Origin: Actinomucor elegans
Lineage: Eukaryota; Mucoromycota; Mucoromycetes; Mucorales; Mucoraceae
Length of the DNA: 64,000 bases
Assembly (NCBI GenBank): GCA_026027325.1
Contig: JAMSLZ010000019.1
Coordinates: 310,001 to 374,000, forward strand
Direction: 5' to 3'
Shown here: positions 9,771-19,941 of the stretch, piece by piece
How the letters are laid out: each line of letters opens with the position of its first letter
How positions within the stretch are numbered: position 1 is the stretch's first letter
The notes under the pieces: model-generated
Databases searched by the model: none
Told to the model about the DNA's origin: nothing
Seen by the model: the letters and a program-made list of their open reading frames with translations, nothing else
Program-made: the position numbers and the translations under genes

Positions 9771-10942
9771 ATGGAAACTATTAATATTAAATATAATTTA
9801 CTAAGAGAATATCAAACTTTAACAAATGAATATTGGAAATTTTTAAATTATGGTTTGCCAATTATTAATCAAAAAAAATATCATACAAAAAGGCCAATTC
9901 CTATTAATAAAATCAAGGAAATTAAAAAGGTTTTATTTGAGAAGTTGGGAATTATACCAGTTTATTTCTTTTTAGTTACATTGTTTGGTGATGGAAACTA
10001 TAGAGGATATAGTTTATATGTGGAGCCAATAATAAATAATTCAGAATTAAATGATTTTAACTTTGTATATCTTATTAGAAAAGATAAAAATATAAATTTA
10101 GATGATGTTGAATTAAATTATAATGATCAATTTGGTAGTTTTAGATCAAAAATGGAGAAAGTTTTTTCTGATATTGGATTCATATTTCAGAGATTAAATA
10201 ATAAAAAATCATTTTTAACATCTAATATAAATATATATAATATACAATTAAAAATTGCATCTGTACTTCTAAATATTAAAAGATATGTAAAATGGACATG
10301 TTTATGTAACATTATAAATCATGTGATTTATAATTGTGTAACCAAACATTAATTGTTTTAAATAGAAAATAATAAAAATATAAAACACTTTTTAAAAAGT
10401 GTTCTAAATTGTTTTAAGAAGAAAATATAAATTATTAAAAAATGTTGACATGAATGGCAACTTTTTAATTTTTATTATTTTCAAATGACAAACAATTTGA
10501 TAATATTTTTATATTTTCAGAAAGACAAACAATTAAATAATATAGAACATTACAGTTTTCAATCAAATTGGATGAATGATAACTTTGATTTCGAATATAA
10601 AAATAATTTAACTAGTAATATAGATAGCTATAGTGCACCTCCAAAATTAAATGATAGAATAAATAATTTAGATAAAATGAAATTGTTACAACATCAATTT
10701 TTAGGATTACAATTATCAAATGTTATAAATGATTTAATAATAATATGGATTTAGAGATAGTTGTAAATGATGATGAAAATATTTATGAGATTGATATTAT
10801 TTTAGATCATAAAGGATTAGTAGTTGAAGATAGTTTTTATCTCATAAAATGGAAAAATTACGATAATAGTGAAAATTCTTGGATACATTATACTAAATTT
10901 AATACTTTTGAATGTATTAATGCTTATTGGAACAGTAAATAA
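9771..10942 (+). pseudogene. F1 DDE transposase with chromodomain, internally deleted
   Basis: The N-terminus (LGIIPVYFFLVTLFG) aligns with the intact proteins at 16638 and 52156. Codons that should encode the first two catalytic Asp residues are missing after about residue 80. Sequence resumes near the third acidic motif (GSFRSKMEKVFSDIG). Around 10290-10520 a foreign or intron-like stretch ending TTTTCAG separates this from the next coding part (QLNNIEHYSFQSN). A last segment in another frame (10745-10942) is a chromodomain (YLIKWKNYDNSENSWI). It cannot encode an active enzyme, so F1 would need a transposase from another copy. Confidence 0.75.
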
Positions 10943-11001
10943 GTAATATTTTCGGAATAAATATCAATGTTGAAAAAAATATTACAATATTAAATACAAC
11001 T

Positions 11002-11304
11002 TTATTTAAAATCCCATATTTCTTTAATACTAATATAACCTTTTCTGAGAAACCATGATTTGAAATATGTTTTTCTAATTTCTTCTGTACTTTTCAATGT
11101 TGTTTTTATAACTAAATTTGCATGTACATTTGTATTATTATCACAAAAATCATAAAATGGACCACTATATAAAATATCTTCAATATTCTTAATGTTTTTA
11201 ATCCAAAATAATATTTTCTTGCTTAAAATTTCAAATTTTTTTCCATTAACGTCTTTTTTTTCAGGATCGAGTGTCAATACAACAGCGTAATAATGATATG
11301 TCAT
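11002..11304 (-). CDS. Small accessory protein of F1 (conserved with F3)
   Basis: This 100-aa frame starts MTYHYYAVVLTLDPEKKDV, chosen because the F3 homologue starts at the equivalent Met (38612). Conserved blocks are YYAVVLTL.PEKKDV, ILYSGPFYD, NNTN.HANLVIKT, YFKSW.LRKGY and SIKEI. It ends early at DFK, whereas the F3 protein continues about 20 residues. The gene faces the transposase in F1 but runs with it in F3. The order 'LT..P' motif, single-His 'HANLV' motif and C-terminal helix faintly recalls HUH/Rep endonucleases. That is only a hypothesis, since the second His is absent. I do not recognise the family. Confidence 0.6.
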   Translation of the reverse strand: MTYHYYAVVLTLDPEKKDVNGKKFEILSKKILFWIKNIKNIEDILYSGPFYDFCDNNTNVHANLVIKTTLKSTEEIRKTYFKSWFLRKGYISIKEIWDFK

Positions 11305-11471
11305 TGTAAAAAGATTAAATGTTTTTTTTTGTAAATATATAATAGAATATGTCAATATTTATATTTTTTTTACAAGATATTTTTAGAAATACCAAGAAAT
11401 TTATTTTTGTAATGTTCATGTGATTATTTTTAATTAATATAACAACTTTGTATTCCCTATGCCCTATAGAA

Positions 11472-11702
11472 GAGGGATATCTTTTTTTATATGAATTTAA
11501 TATATATATTAGTAGAAAACATAAATATAATGTTGTTTTTTCATGCATAATGGAACAGTTGCCTTCTTGATAATGTTTATTATACAGAATAATCATTTTA
11601 ATTTATAAAAAGGTTATAAAGATATAAAAACTATGGATATATTAAAAAGTTTAAATATATATAGAAAAGATAAAAATGATGTAATGTCTGTATATATCCG
11701 TC
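11472..11702 (+). repeat. F1 terminal unit, right copy
   Basis: Direct repeat of 9463-9694 with one A fewer in a homopolymer run. It is followed by the TCA target duplication. Confidence 0.85.
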
Positions 11703-12055
11703 TCAGTAATAATACAAGAACCAATACAAGAACAGTACGTTTACTTGTATAAACTAATTCTACCGTAACTTGCAAGTAATCGGCTAAACATGAATTATTG
11801 TTTCATTCATTCATTCTCAGCAGTACCTGTCAATCGGTTAAACATAAGACCTTTAACCAATATAAATACATCTTCATTTTATGACCGAAATAAAGAACAA
11901 TCAATAACTATCTTATTACCAATCAGTAATCTGATTATATATACAAGTCTTATTATTATATTATTACGTGAATCTTTGGTCTTTAGCTACTTCGGATTCA
12001 ACAATATTGATGTTATTATATAAAATGTACATTCTGCATTAAAAGTATTACTAAA

Positions 12056-12568
12056 ATGGATACTCAAGAAGTTATAGATATTTTCCAAGAAGTCATGATG
12101 AGTATGAACGACTTTCTCCTGTATAAAGCAACAAAACGTACATCAGATGCTGAAAAAGCCGAAGCAATCATAAAGAAGCCTCGTAGCATGATTTACCGCA
12201 AAAGACAGCGAGCTCACGTACAGTTATGTGAGGATTACTTTAATGAAGACTGTACGTATACAGAAGACCAATATCGGAGAAGATTCCGAATAAGTGAAGA
12301 CGTTTTCTTTCGCATACTGGACGCTGTCCAAGAAAAGGACGGTTATTTTAAGCAGAAAACCGATGCTGCACGCAGACCTGGTTTCTCTGCTTTACAAAAA
12401 ATATCGGTTGCAATCCGCCTGCTTGCTTATGGAGTATCGGCAGATTCTTTGGACGAATCTTTCCGAATGGCAGAATCAACTTCTCTGGAATGTCTTAAAC
12501 GTTTCTGTTCTGCAGTTGTCTCAATTTTCAGTGATGAATATCCGAGGGCACCAAATGAAGAGGATATC
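12056..12568 (+). pseudogene. PIF/Harbinger-like transposase, N-terminal part
   Basis: 171 codons from an ATG precede the LTR at 12569; the open frame then runs a few codons into the LTR. The segments DYFNEDCTYTEDQYRRRF, RISEDVFFRIL and ISVAIRLLAYGVSADSLDE match the N-terminal half of Harbinger-type ('plant transposon protein') transposases, where a helix-turn-helix precedes the DDE core. The catalytic domain is absent because LTR E replaces it. It was cut by the same LTR that cuts an unrelated Tc1 on the other side. Confidence 0.75.
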
Positions 12569-12877
12569 TGTTGGGTTTGCACAGTGAAATAATAAAGAAG
12601 ACTAAAAAGAGTACTTTTTGAGACTGTGCTTTATTAACAAAGATGAATATATAGATGAAGATCCTATAACTATGTCTAAACTAAACCTATTTATACTAAT
12701 CGTCTATCTAAGTGTGGTGAAGAGGATTTAAGAAGATGTTATGTTATAGGTCTATGTTCTAGATATATATCCATCTGAGACATGAATCTTAAACATATCA
12801 ACTCATAAGTGCTTCCGTAAAGATGAGATTGATAATGAATAAGTTATTATTCATACAATAGTCTCTATTCTATAACA
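12569..12877 (-). repeat. LTR family E, solo, between two different broken genes
   Basis: This 309-bp LTR has TG..CA ends. Its flanks (ATATC on the left, GCTAG on the right) do not match. The sequences on its two sides belong to different transposons, so the copy marks a recombination junction and not a simple insertion. Confidence 0.85.
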
Positions 12878-12984
12878 GCTAGAGAAATGTCTGGTAGTTG
12901 TTTCTGAATTCTTGAGTAAGGAGTGTTTCTTGACAACAGTGACTTGAGAGTGTCTTGCTTATCTTTAGTAATAGAACGAACCAT
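12878..12984 (-). pseudogene. Tc1-type transposase, N-terminal fragment
   Basis: From the ATG at 12984 about 35 codons give a typical Tc1 helix-turn-helix (SITKDKQDTLKSLLSRN, PYSRIQKQLPDIS). It then meets LTR E at 12877. It differs from the four better-preserved Tc1 families in this window. Confidence 0.6.
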
Positions 12985-13273
12985 GATGTTAATTTTTTTT
13001 ATAAAAAAAAAAGTGGTGAAAATATTCAATTTGGACAGGACGAGCCAGCTTCTTTTATTCTTTATTTTAATTTTCCTACTCATAAAGAATGTCCCATTGT
13101 TTTGGACCATGTTTTAAATTTCTTCGATAGCTCAATTTAAAATAATTTTATGCGATGTTAAGTAACGACATATTTTGAAAAATCAAAAAATCAAAAATTC
13201 TCAACTTCTCCTTAACTCCCTAGTTTTAAATACAGTTCAGAATGAAGAAAAAACTATAGAAAAAAAGGTTAAA
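12985..13273. other. AT-rich spacer
   Basis: I see no gene here. It is the upstream region of the truncated Tc1 fragment and the left flank of the Merlin element. Confidence 0.5.
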
Positions 13274-13405
13274 TGCTAATATAAGGACACCAGGTGGATT
13301 TGGACGAATTGAGACCCTAAGGGGCTTTCCTAATTTGGACGAGGTCACGTGGTTTAAACTCCGGTCGGTAGGGGCAAAAATTATAAGTTTTAAAAATATA
13401 AAGTT

Positions 13406-13475
13406 GCGCACTTAGTAAAGTGGTAGTAATGCAATCTGACGCTGATGAGGCCTTAGGTTCAATACTGGCTCAAGT
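13406..13475 (+). other. tRNA-like segment in the left subterminal region of Merlin
   Basis: An A-box-like TTAGTAAAGTGG and a B-box-like GGTTCAATACT lie at tRNA-like spacing, but the acceptor stem does not close well. A counterpart lies inverted near the right end. Confidence 0.35.
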
Positions 13476-13657
13476 CAGTTGTATTTTTTTAGTAGGTGGT
13501 AGTGCATGTAGTCAACATTATTATTGTGAAAGTCTATGAAAATGGATATTGTTTTGTATTTTATAAGACTTAAGATGCTGTACTTTGATTAGTAACTTAA
13601 AGTGTCATATATACATATATAAGTTGAATTTTAACATACAAATTTATTAATTTTAAT

Positions 13658-15189
13658 TTAATTTAGCCTTCTTCTTCTATGGCGTCGTCTTTCAATTGGT
13701 ATATCTTCTTCTGTTTCACGTTCTTCTATTACTTGAGTATATACTGGAGGATTGAACTCCCTACGGTTGAATTCAACCTCTCTCAAAGTCTTCAGAAGCC
13801 CTCCAAATATGTCGGCGTTGTATTTTCGACGCCACATAAACTCGAGCAATATCCAAGGCATTTCTTCAGCGGTACGTTGGCGTGGTTTTGCATGGAGTTT
13901 AATACCATTCCAATTACCTAAAGTTTATAAATTGTGTTAATTAGGCGAGTTTATATTAATGTATTAATAAAAATACCTTCAATTACTTGAGTATGCACCC
14001 CAGTTCTTGATACAAATTCCGCTGAATGGTTTACTGTTTCATGCGAAAAGTCACCCCATTGAGGAATATTGTTATATGCCCTCCAGCAGTCTGAGTGGAT
14101 AATCGTACCTGGTTTTATAAACCTTTGGATGATAACCTTCATCGTTTCAGCACTACGATTTGGTACTGTCACCATAAAACATCTTCGTTTGTTGGTGATC
14201 TCTACACCACCAACAACCCAAATACCATCAACTCGGTGGCCTCGATTATATTTTCGTTTACCAAATTTGGATTCGTCAATTTGGACGATAATGGGATTTC
14301 TATTATCGTCCAGACCTCCTAAGGAGTTAATTTAATGTAAGTAACGTAAATTTATCTCGCTTCCTTAGCTGGTACACTTACCAATTTTAAGATCTTCTTC
14401 CGTTTGATTACCAGATAAAAAGTCCTCTTGCATTATCTGGTAAAAATCATCTATTACGCCTCTAATGGTGTCAGGATGGATACCAGTAGATAGAGTAATT
14501 GTATTACGAGGAGCCTTACAGCATAGCCAGTAATACAAAACAATAAACTGATCACGGAGAGTGCTTTTACGTTCAGCAAAGAACGATTGAAAAAGAACCG
14601 AACATCTACTTTTGTTGCAGCATTTGCTCTTGTGACAACGCCAAACATAGCCGCGATCGCTATTAAAGGTTAGTTTCATGGTGATACCATTAGGACACTT
14701 TATTCCTGTGTGAGTATAGTCATAAAGTATTTTTTGTTCCATGAGATAACTAAATAAAATGAATTCAGTTAATTATACTTTATGCTAGGTGAATGTATAT
14801 ACGTACCGCACTGTACTATTGTCGTCTTTTAACTGATTTCCAATAAGTTCAAAGATAGTGATCATTTTAGTGGTAGGTTTTCTAGACCAAAGCTCTATTT
14901 CACCAAGCTGACTAAGAGGCAAAGCCGTTGGGAGAGAAACGCCACTAAATGTACTTGGTTCAACTTGCTGAGGTTGAAGACTATCCAAATAAGCCAAATA
15001 AGCATCACCATCATCCTCCTCGTCGCCAGAGGATCTGGTTGAAGTCACAGTATTCTGCTCCAGACTTAGGTCATCCAATAATTGAGGACTAGTCGAGCGA
15101 ACTTCAATAGAAGAAGTAGGAATAGGAGTTGAGAGAGAACCAGAAGCGTTGGTAGAACTGGAATCAAAAGCATGGAATGAGGAGAACAT
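13658..15189 (-). CDS. IS1595/ISXO2-like (Merlin) transposase, 4 exons, intact
   Basis: The spliced model is exons 15189-14807, 14749-14382, 14318-13977 and 13917-13658, all with GT..AG introns of 57-63 bp. It gives a continuous 450-aa protein. The first exon is acidic and Ser-rich, probably a fungal extension. Exon 2 has a zinc-ribbon-like C..C (VWRCHKSKCCNKSRC) typical of the family. The catalytic triad is D in VQIDESKFGKRKYN, D in IIHSDCWRAYNN and E in QVIEGNWNG. The G-H-R-V-(D/E)-G-x-W-V-x-G-G signature is also present. A basic tail (RRRHRRRRLN) could act in nuclear import. All splice phases agree, so this copy may still be functional. The introns argue against a recent bacterial origin. 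Confidence 0.88.
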
Positions 15190-15464
15190 CTTGACAAGAA
15201 GCTTAGATAAAATGAAGATAGTAAATACTTGATAAAAGAGATAAAGAAAGGGGAGAAGGTGGAAAAAGGCACCTTTTTATTACTTTTTTTCTACAACTAG
15301 CAGTCACAATGAGTCATAATATGTCATACTGAGCTATATAAGCCAGCCAATTACTAACTACAAAAGAAAATGAGTCATTAAGACTCAAAATTGATGAGTA
15401 AGCCAGATAAAAGACTACATACACTACAGAGCAATGGAAAAATAATAATGTTGACTACTAGTAT

Positions 15465-15530
15465 TGAACTCCCAACCGTTTCAATATAACTGAACCGAGC
15501 CTACACCTAGGCCAAATGCGCACTCTTTTA
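15465..15530 (-). other. tRNA-like segment in the right subterminal region of Merlin
   Basis: On the minus strand an A-box-like TTGGCCTAGGTGTAGG is followed by GGGAGTTCAATACT, which is B-box-like. It is inverted relative to the left-hand segment. Confidence 0.35.
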
Positions 15531-16348
15531 CAAATAAAAAAATGGTAACAGCCCAACAAGGACATATATTAATCACGTGACCATCACGTGGTCTCATCCG
15601 AATTAGGTAACCCCCTTATGGTCTCAATTCGTCCAAATCCACCTGGTGTCCTTATATTAGCACTGATCCAAGTCTTTTTAATCTATGTTCATTCTTCATT
15701 AATTGTATTTTCAGCGGTGATTCAAAACTCCCTCTTTTGATGGATAGTTATTAAATGAATCCCGTCTTTTTAATATAATGTAAAATGTTATACAGTGGGT
15801 GAAAAAACTGTTCACGTGTTTAGTGATTTCGGATAAATCATTCCAAAACTCAAGAACTACTCGACATATAATTATGTAAAAATATCCATAAGAAACTTCG
15901 ATTGAATATGCAACTATGATAAAAAATATGCATTGATTACTTTATTGGTTGTTGCGTAATGTACTAAACAAATAAGGTACTACACGTGAACAATTTTTTC
16001 CCTATTAAACTAATATCTAGTTGGTCCACCTTTCGCATCCAAAACAGCTTTAATTCGAGCTGGCATACTTTCAATGTACCTCCTACATTCCTCCTCAGTA
16101 AATGTATTCCATTCTTCGTCACACCGTTTCCATAGACCATGTACACCGGTTGGCTTCGTGTCGTATGCGCTTAGTTTAAGCTTAAGGTGATGCCACAGGT
16201 GTTCAATTGGATTCATATCAGGGCTTTGAGGTGGCCAATCGTCAATCCAGTTGACATTATGTTCAGAGAACCACTTTTTTGTGGAATTAGCCGTATGTTT
16301 TGGGTCATTATCTTGTTGAAAGTAGATATCCTCCCATTTCAAACCATA

Positions 16349-16571
16349 GAGAAACGATTTCATATTTTAATAAATTAAGGAAAATATATATTGTTATATA
16401 AAAAAAAGAAATTAGAAATAAAATAATAATCCATGAAATATTTTTTGTTTCTGTAAAAAGTTACATCCGTAAGAATTTTAATGTTATATAAAATATTCAA
16501 ATTATATAAAAAAGTTACATAACAATGTTAATATTACACATGCTAATATTTATGAAATAAAATCGTTTCTC
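16349..16571 (+). repeat. F2 terminal unit, left copy
   Basis: 223 bp, starting GAGAAACGATTTCATATTTT and ending AAATAAAATCGTTTCTC. The first and last ~12 bases are inverted repeats. It has no open frame of note. Confidence 0.9.
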
Positions 16572-16637
16572 TAGCTTAATATTTTAGAAGAAGTAATAAA
16601 AGTCTAGACTTTGAATGAATAATGATATAAAAGTTAA

Positions 16638-18134
16638 CTATTCGTCCATTAAATATGCATGATAATCTTCTATAATTTTCTTTTGATAGAAGTCACTTTC
16701 TTTAACCCATGAGTTATATTTTTTATTATATTTTTTCCATTTAACAAAATATTCTTTTTCAGATGTATTGTCATTTACTTTATGCGTTATGATATATTGT
16801 ACTTCATATATATTTTTTTGGGGAGTATTTTTTTTAACATTTTCATTTAAGACATTATGACATTCAAGTATATTATTGTTATTGTTAATATTCATATTAT
16901 TAATATTATATATCATAGCATTTAATAAATCCATTTGCTTATTTTTAATACTCTCTGCTAAATTAATTCTATATTTTACTTTATCTGTTTTTGGAATAAT
17001 TCCTTTTTCTGGATAATCAAAAGATTTTTTTGTCCATAAATAACATTTTTCAGGTATATTAAGTTTACTTATTTCGGAAAATTGTTTTATATTTGATAAT
17101 AAACATACAAGTCTTAATTGAATATTATATGTTTTTAATTTTGTTACTCTTACATTATTTTGTCCTGAAAATCTTTTAAAAGAACTACCTAATGTTGCAA
17201 AGTATGTTTCGATTGTAGACCTAAACCCAGCACAATATTTGTTCAATTGTTCTTCTGAATCATCTAAATCAATATTTTTTTCTTTTTTAATTGGAAATGT
17301 AAAATTATTTATATTCATTTCAATATTGTTTGTTTGATTATATTTTAAAGTTGTTTCTAAAAGCGTATTTTCATAAAGTCCGTCAAAACATATATTATCA
17401 TAAATACTAAAAAACTTATTAAAATCAATATTATTTATAAACATTAAATCATCATTATTATCACGGCAAGGTAATGATTCAGAAACGTAAACAACTATTT
17501 TATTTAAATCTATTATAAATTGCGTGTTTAAACCTGGTTTTTTGAGTTTCCAAGAATACATTTCCTCTCTATCAACATCTATATCTTCATATATAATTTT
17601 ATTATGATGTCCATCTAGTAATAATGTAACATGTTTTACCATTTTAGGATTTTTTAAATAAGATGTTAATATTCTAATTCTTATATTTGAAAAGCAATTA
17701 TCCATTATATTTGTAATCCATGCATCCAATTTATCAAAATTTTTAATAAAGATATATTTGTATATTTTAAAATAATTTGTTACATTTATATATAATATCA
17801 TTTTATTAATTGAAAGACCGCAGATCATATGATATAAAACTATTAATGCTTTATCAATGTCTTTATATGGTCCTGGTAATTTAAATTTGCTGCAAAAATC
17901 TGTTATAAAAACATATGTAGCTAAAACACCAATTTTTTGTTCTATTTCTAATTTTATTTTATTAATATGATTTATTTCAATTAATTCTGTTCTGTGATAC
18001 CCTCTTTTTTCTAACATATATTCGTTATGCAAAAAATACCATTTTTTATTTATTATACTTTCATATTCCATTTGCAACATTAATTCTATTTTTTCTTTAT
18101 CATTATCATGATGTATAACTTCCATCTCATCCAT
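16638..18134 (-). CDS. DDE transposase with C-terminal chromodomain (F2), intact
   Basis: This uninterrupted 498-aa frame starts MDEMEVIHHD. Three acidic residues sit in IS5/Harbinger-like contexts: D174 in LLLDGHHNK, D251 in ICFDGLYEN, and E309 in FRSTIETYFATLGSSFKRF. The block between them (YSWKLKKPGLNTQFI and SESLPCRDNND) is shared with F3 and F4. Residues ~436-490 form a chromodomain (IYEVQYIITHK, YFVKWKKYNKKYNSWV). I expect it to cut at the GAGAAACG-type ends and to use 3-bp targets. Codon use is extremely AT-rich compared with the surrounding Tc1 gene, pointing to a different recent host or element lineage. The exact named superfamily is not certain. Confidence 0.85.
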   Translation of the reverse strand: MDEMEVIHHDNDKEKIELMLQMEYESIINKKWYFLHNEYMLEKRGYHRTELIEINHINKIKLEIEQKIGVLATYVFITDFCSKFKLPGPYKDIDKALIVLYHMICGLSINKMILYINVTNYFKIYKYIFIKNFDKLDAWITNIMDNCFSNIRIRILTSYLKNPKMVKHVTLLLDGHHNKIIYEDIDVDREEMYSWKLKKPGLNTQFIIDLNKIVVYVSESLPCRDNNDDLMFINNIDFNKFFSIYDNICFDGLYENTLLETTLKYNQTNNIEMNINNFTFPIKKEKNIDLDDSEEQLNKYCAGFRSTIETYFATLGSSFKRFSGQNNVRVTKLKTYNIQLRLVCLLSNIKQFSEISKLNIPEKCYLWTKKSFDYPEKGIIPKTDKVKYRINLAESIKNKQMDLLNAMIYNINNMNINNNNNILECHNVLNENVKKNTPQKNIYEVQYIITHKVNDNTSEKEYFVKWKKYNKKYNSWVKESDFYQKKIIEDYHAYLMDE

Positions 18135-18373
18135 TTTTATATTATAATATAATAATCAGTTTTTATTAAAAAAATACGCACAAATTAATTTTGTGTAACC
18201 TTGAAAATAAAAATAAATAAATTCTTAACGATAAAAGCGATGGAATTTATGTTTTTTATTCTATGGATTACTTTTATATTAATATAATTAAGATCCATAT
18301 TTTATATTTCTAACTTTTATTTTACATGTCGGACTTTAAAACAGATTTCGGAGATGGAAAAATTAATTGGCTA

Positions 18374-18596
18374 GAGAAACGATTTCATATTTTAATAAAT
18401 TAAGGAAAATATATATTGTTATATAAAAAAAAGAAATTAGAAATAAAATAATAATCCATGAAATATTTTTTGTTTCTGTAAAAAGTTACATCCGTAAGAA
18501 TTTTAATGTTATATAAAATATTCAAATTATATAAAAAAGTTACATAACAATGTTAATATTACACATGCTAATATTTATGAAATAAAATCGTTTCTC
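18374..18596 (+). repeat. F2 terminal unit, right copy
   Basis: Direct repeat of 16349-16571; I see no difference between them by eye. Confidence 0.9.
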
Positions 18597-19941
18597 ATAG
18601 TAATCGAGGCTCTCTCGAAGTGTTGTGCCCAATATACCTTGGTAATCTTCGGTATTCATTGCTCCATCGTAAATTTGGCAAGCATATCCAGGCCCCCAGT
18701 AGGTCATGCAGCCCCACATCATAAGGCTGCCATTCCCATGCTTAACTGTAACGTCTATATAATGGGGTTTTAATGGGTTACCGGGCCTAGACCAGTAGTA
18801 CTTGCATCCATCGGAACCCCAAACATTTATCTTCGTTTCATCTGACCAAACTACACGTTTCCAACCGTCTACAGTCCAATGCTGATACTTTTTGGCCCAG
18901 TTGTATCGCTTTAGGCGATTTCTATGGCTGATGAATGGCTTCTTTTTCTTTATTTCTGCATGGGAATCCCATTGATCTCAAAATATTTGTGGCTGTTTTG
19001 TATGACAAATGGTAACCAAGTGACAAAAACTCTTTGTAGGCATCTTGGGCCGTCAAAAGCCTACCAAATAGTATCTTCCGTCTAACTAAAGCCTTGCTTG
19101 TATCGTCCACAATAGCGGGTCTACCACCAGTAGCACGTTGACCATCTGGGAACCATCTCTTGTTGTACTTAGATACAACTCCAGCAGAGACGCCAAACCT
19201 TTTTGCAATCACTGAGTAGGGTGTTCCTTTGATAAGAAGAGCTTTCATGTCCATTTGGGTGTCGATAGATAGAGAATGAGTCATATCTGATGTATAATGA
19301 AGAGTATTAGTTGTAAGGTCTGAAAAATAACATATAACCGAACGAATATTGGTTCTTTTATACTTTACAGTACCTTACGTCATTGCTTGGTATATTCGGA
19401 TCATTTCGGATCAACAATAATGGATTTACAGCACCATTGTTATGTTATATTACGTTTGGCGCCGGTGAGGAAAAAACTGTTCACGTGTATGCCCTATATT
19501 CAATCAGCTGTGTAACATTCTGTATTACCCTGACATATCAATGAATATATTGGCGTGATAGCACTTTACTTAAGCATTCTAATGATAGTTTTTCATAGCC
19601 GTATATCCATTTGGGGTCGAAAGCCCTATAAAAATATGTAAAAATACAAAACACGTGAACAGTTTTTTCACCCACTGTATGTGGATTTCACCACAGAACT
19701 GATAAAGGCAATTAAAGTGAGCAGGATTGATGAGAGTTTCGCGGTCGATATTTGTTGGATTGCAGGATGGGGGAAGTGATTCAGAACCAGTCAACAACAG
19801 ATTTGATCTGGTTGAACTATCGACAAATTGGCAGTAATCAAAATCATTGCTGGTGGAGGAGGGGATGGTATGCAAGAAGACAGAGTGTAAAAGGTTGATC
19901 ATAGTGGGATTATTGGATATTTGGTCGGGAAGATTCCTAAT

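Larger units (their letters stand above)
9463..11702 (+). mobile_element. Terminal-direct-repeat chromodomain transposon F1 (degenerate)
   Basis: Two direct copies of a ~232-bp unit (9463-9694, 11472-11702) flank a core with a broken transposase gene and an opposed accessory gene. The outer flanks are TCA (9460-9462) and TCA (11703-11705). Each unit has short inverted ends (GAGGGATAT and GACGGATAT). The two units differ only by one A in a homopolymer, although the core is decayed. Confidence 0.8.
9290..12003 (+). repeat. LTR family H split by terminal-repeat transposon F1
   Basis: It begins TGTCGTATACACGC and ends CGGATTCAACA, with F1 (9463-11702) inserted and TCA duplicated. The two halves match fragments elsewhere: the start at 45923-45991, and the end (inverted) at 50003-50106. 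Without F1 it would be about 470 bp. The open frame at 11790-12023 lies inside it and is not credible. Confidence 0.65.
13274..15662 (-). mobile_element. Merlin-type DNA transposon with ~80-bp inverted ends
   Basis: Both ends read inward as TGCTAATATAAGGACACC, then GGTGGATTTGGACGAATTGA. They stay similar for about 80 bp (through a CACGTG). The element carries one intact, spliced IS1595-like transposase gene. It sits at the edge of an LTR-C fragment (15663). The flanks show no clear 8-9 bp duplication, possibly because the flanking LTR is truncated. Confidence 0.8.
16349..18596 (-). mobile_element. Terminal-direct-repeat chromodomain transposon F2 (intact)
   Basis: Two direct 223-bp units with no visible difference (16349-16571, 18374-18596) enclose a 1.8-kb core holding a complete transposase gene. 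The outer flanks are ATA (16346-16348 and 18597-18599). The unoccupied target is visible in Tc1-alpha copy 2 at 46780-46782, with one ATA. The core has its own short inverted ends (TAGCTTAATATTTT and TAGCCAATTAATTTT). Confidence 0.9.
16010..19284 (-). pseudogene. Tc1-alpha transposase, frameshifted and split by F2
   Basis: The N-terminal HTH part (19284-18922) starts MTHSLSIDTQMDMKALL. A one-base shift near the motif EIKKKKPF ends that frame at 18922. The DDE part continues with VVWSDETKINVWGSDG, is broken at 18597 by F2 and resumes at 16348 (YFQQDNDPKHTANS, DWPPQSPDMNPIEHLW). It ends GGPTRY at 16010. The catalytic residues D, D and the E of the PIEHLW motif are all present. The copy at 46444-47470 carries the same frameshift, so both descend from an already frameshifted copy or the shift is tolerated. 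Confidence 0.85.
15793..19677 (-). mobile_element. Tc1-alpha copy 1, complete, carrying transposon F2
   Basis: The ends are inverted (CAGTGGGTGAAAAAACTGTT) and flanked by TA at 15791 and 19678. Without F2 it is about 1.64 kb. It lies in LTR C, whose sequence reads through when the element is removed. Confidence 0.92.
15663..19691 (-). repeat. LTR family C, truncated, split by Tc1-alpha
   Basis: The LTR start TGTGGTGAAATCCACATA is at 19691-19678. The following ~125 bp lie at 15790-15665, on the other side of the Tc1 element. The rest of the LTR is missing where the Merlin end begins. It is inserted into the CACTA pseudogene K1 in the same orientation. Confidence 0.75.

Noticed and set aside
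11790..12023. 77-aa frame
   Set aside because: Lies within LTR family H; no conservation signal.
18325..18373. Start of a possible second F2 gene (MSDFKTDFGDGKINWL)
   Set aside because: Only ~16 codons before the right unit; too short to support, although it could be a remnant.
16349..18596. Assembly artefact explaining paired direct units
   Set aside because: Four unrelated unit families show the same plan with correct 3-bp duplications and clean empty sites. It cannot be fully excluded without reads.
18540..18722. 60-aa frame crossing the F2 right unit
   Set aside because: Fusion of Tc1-alpha coding sequence with unit sequence; not a separate gene.
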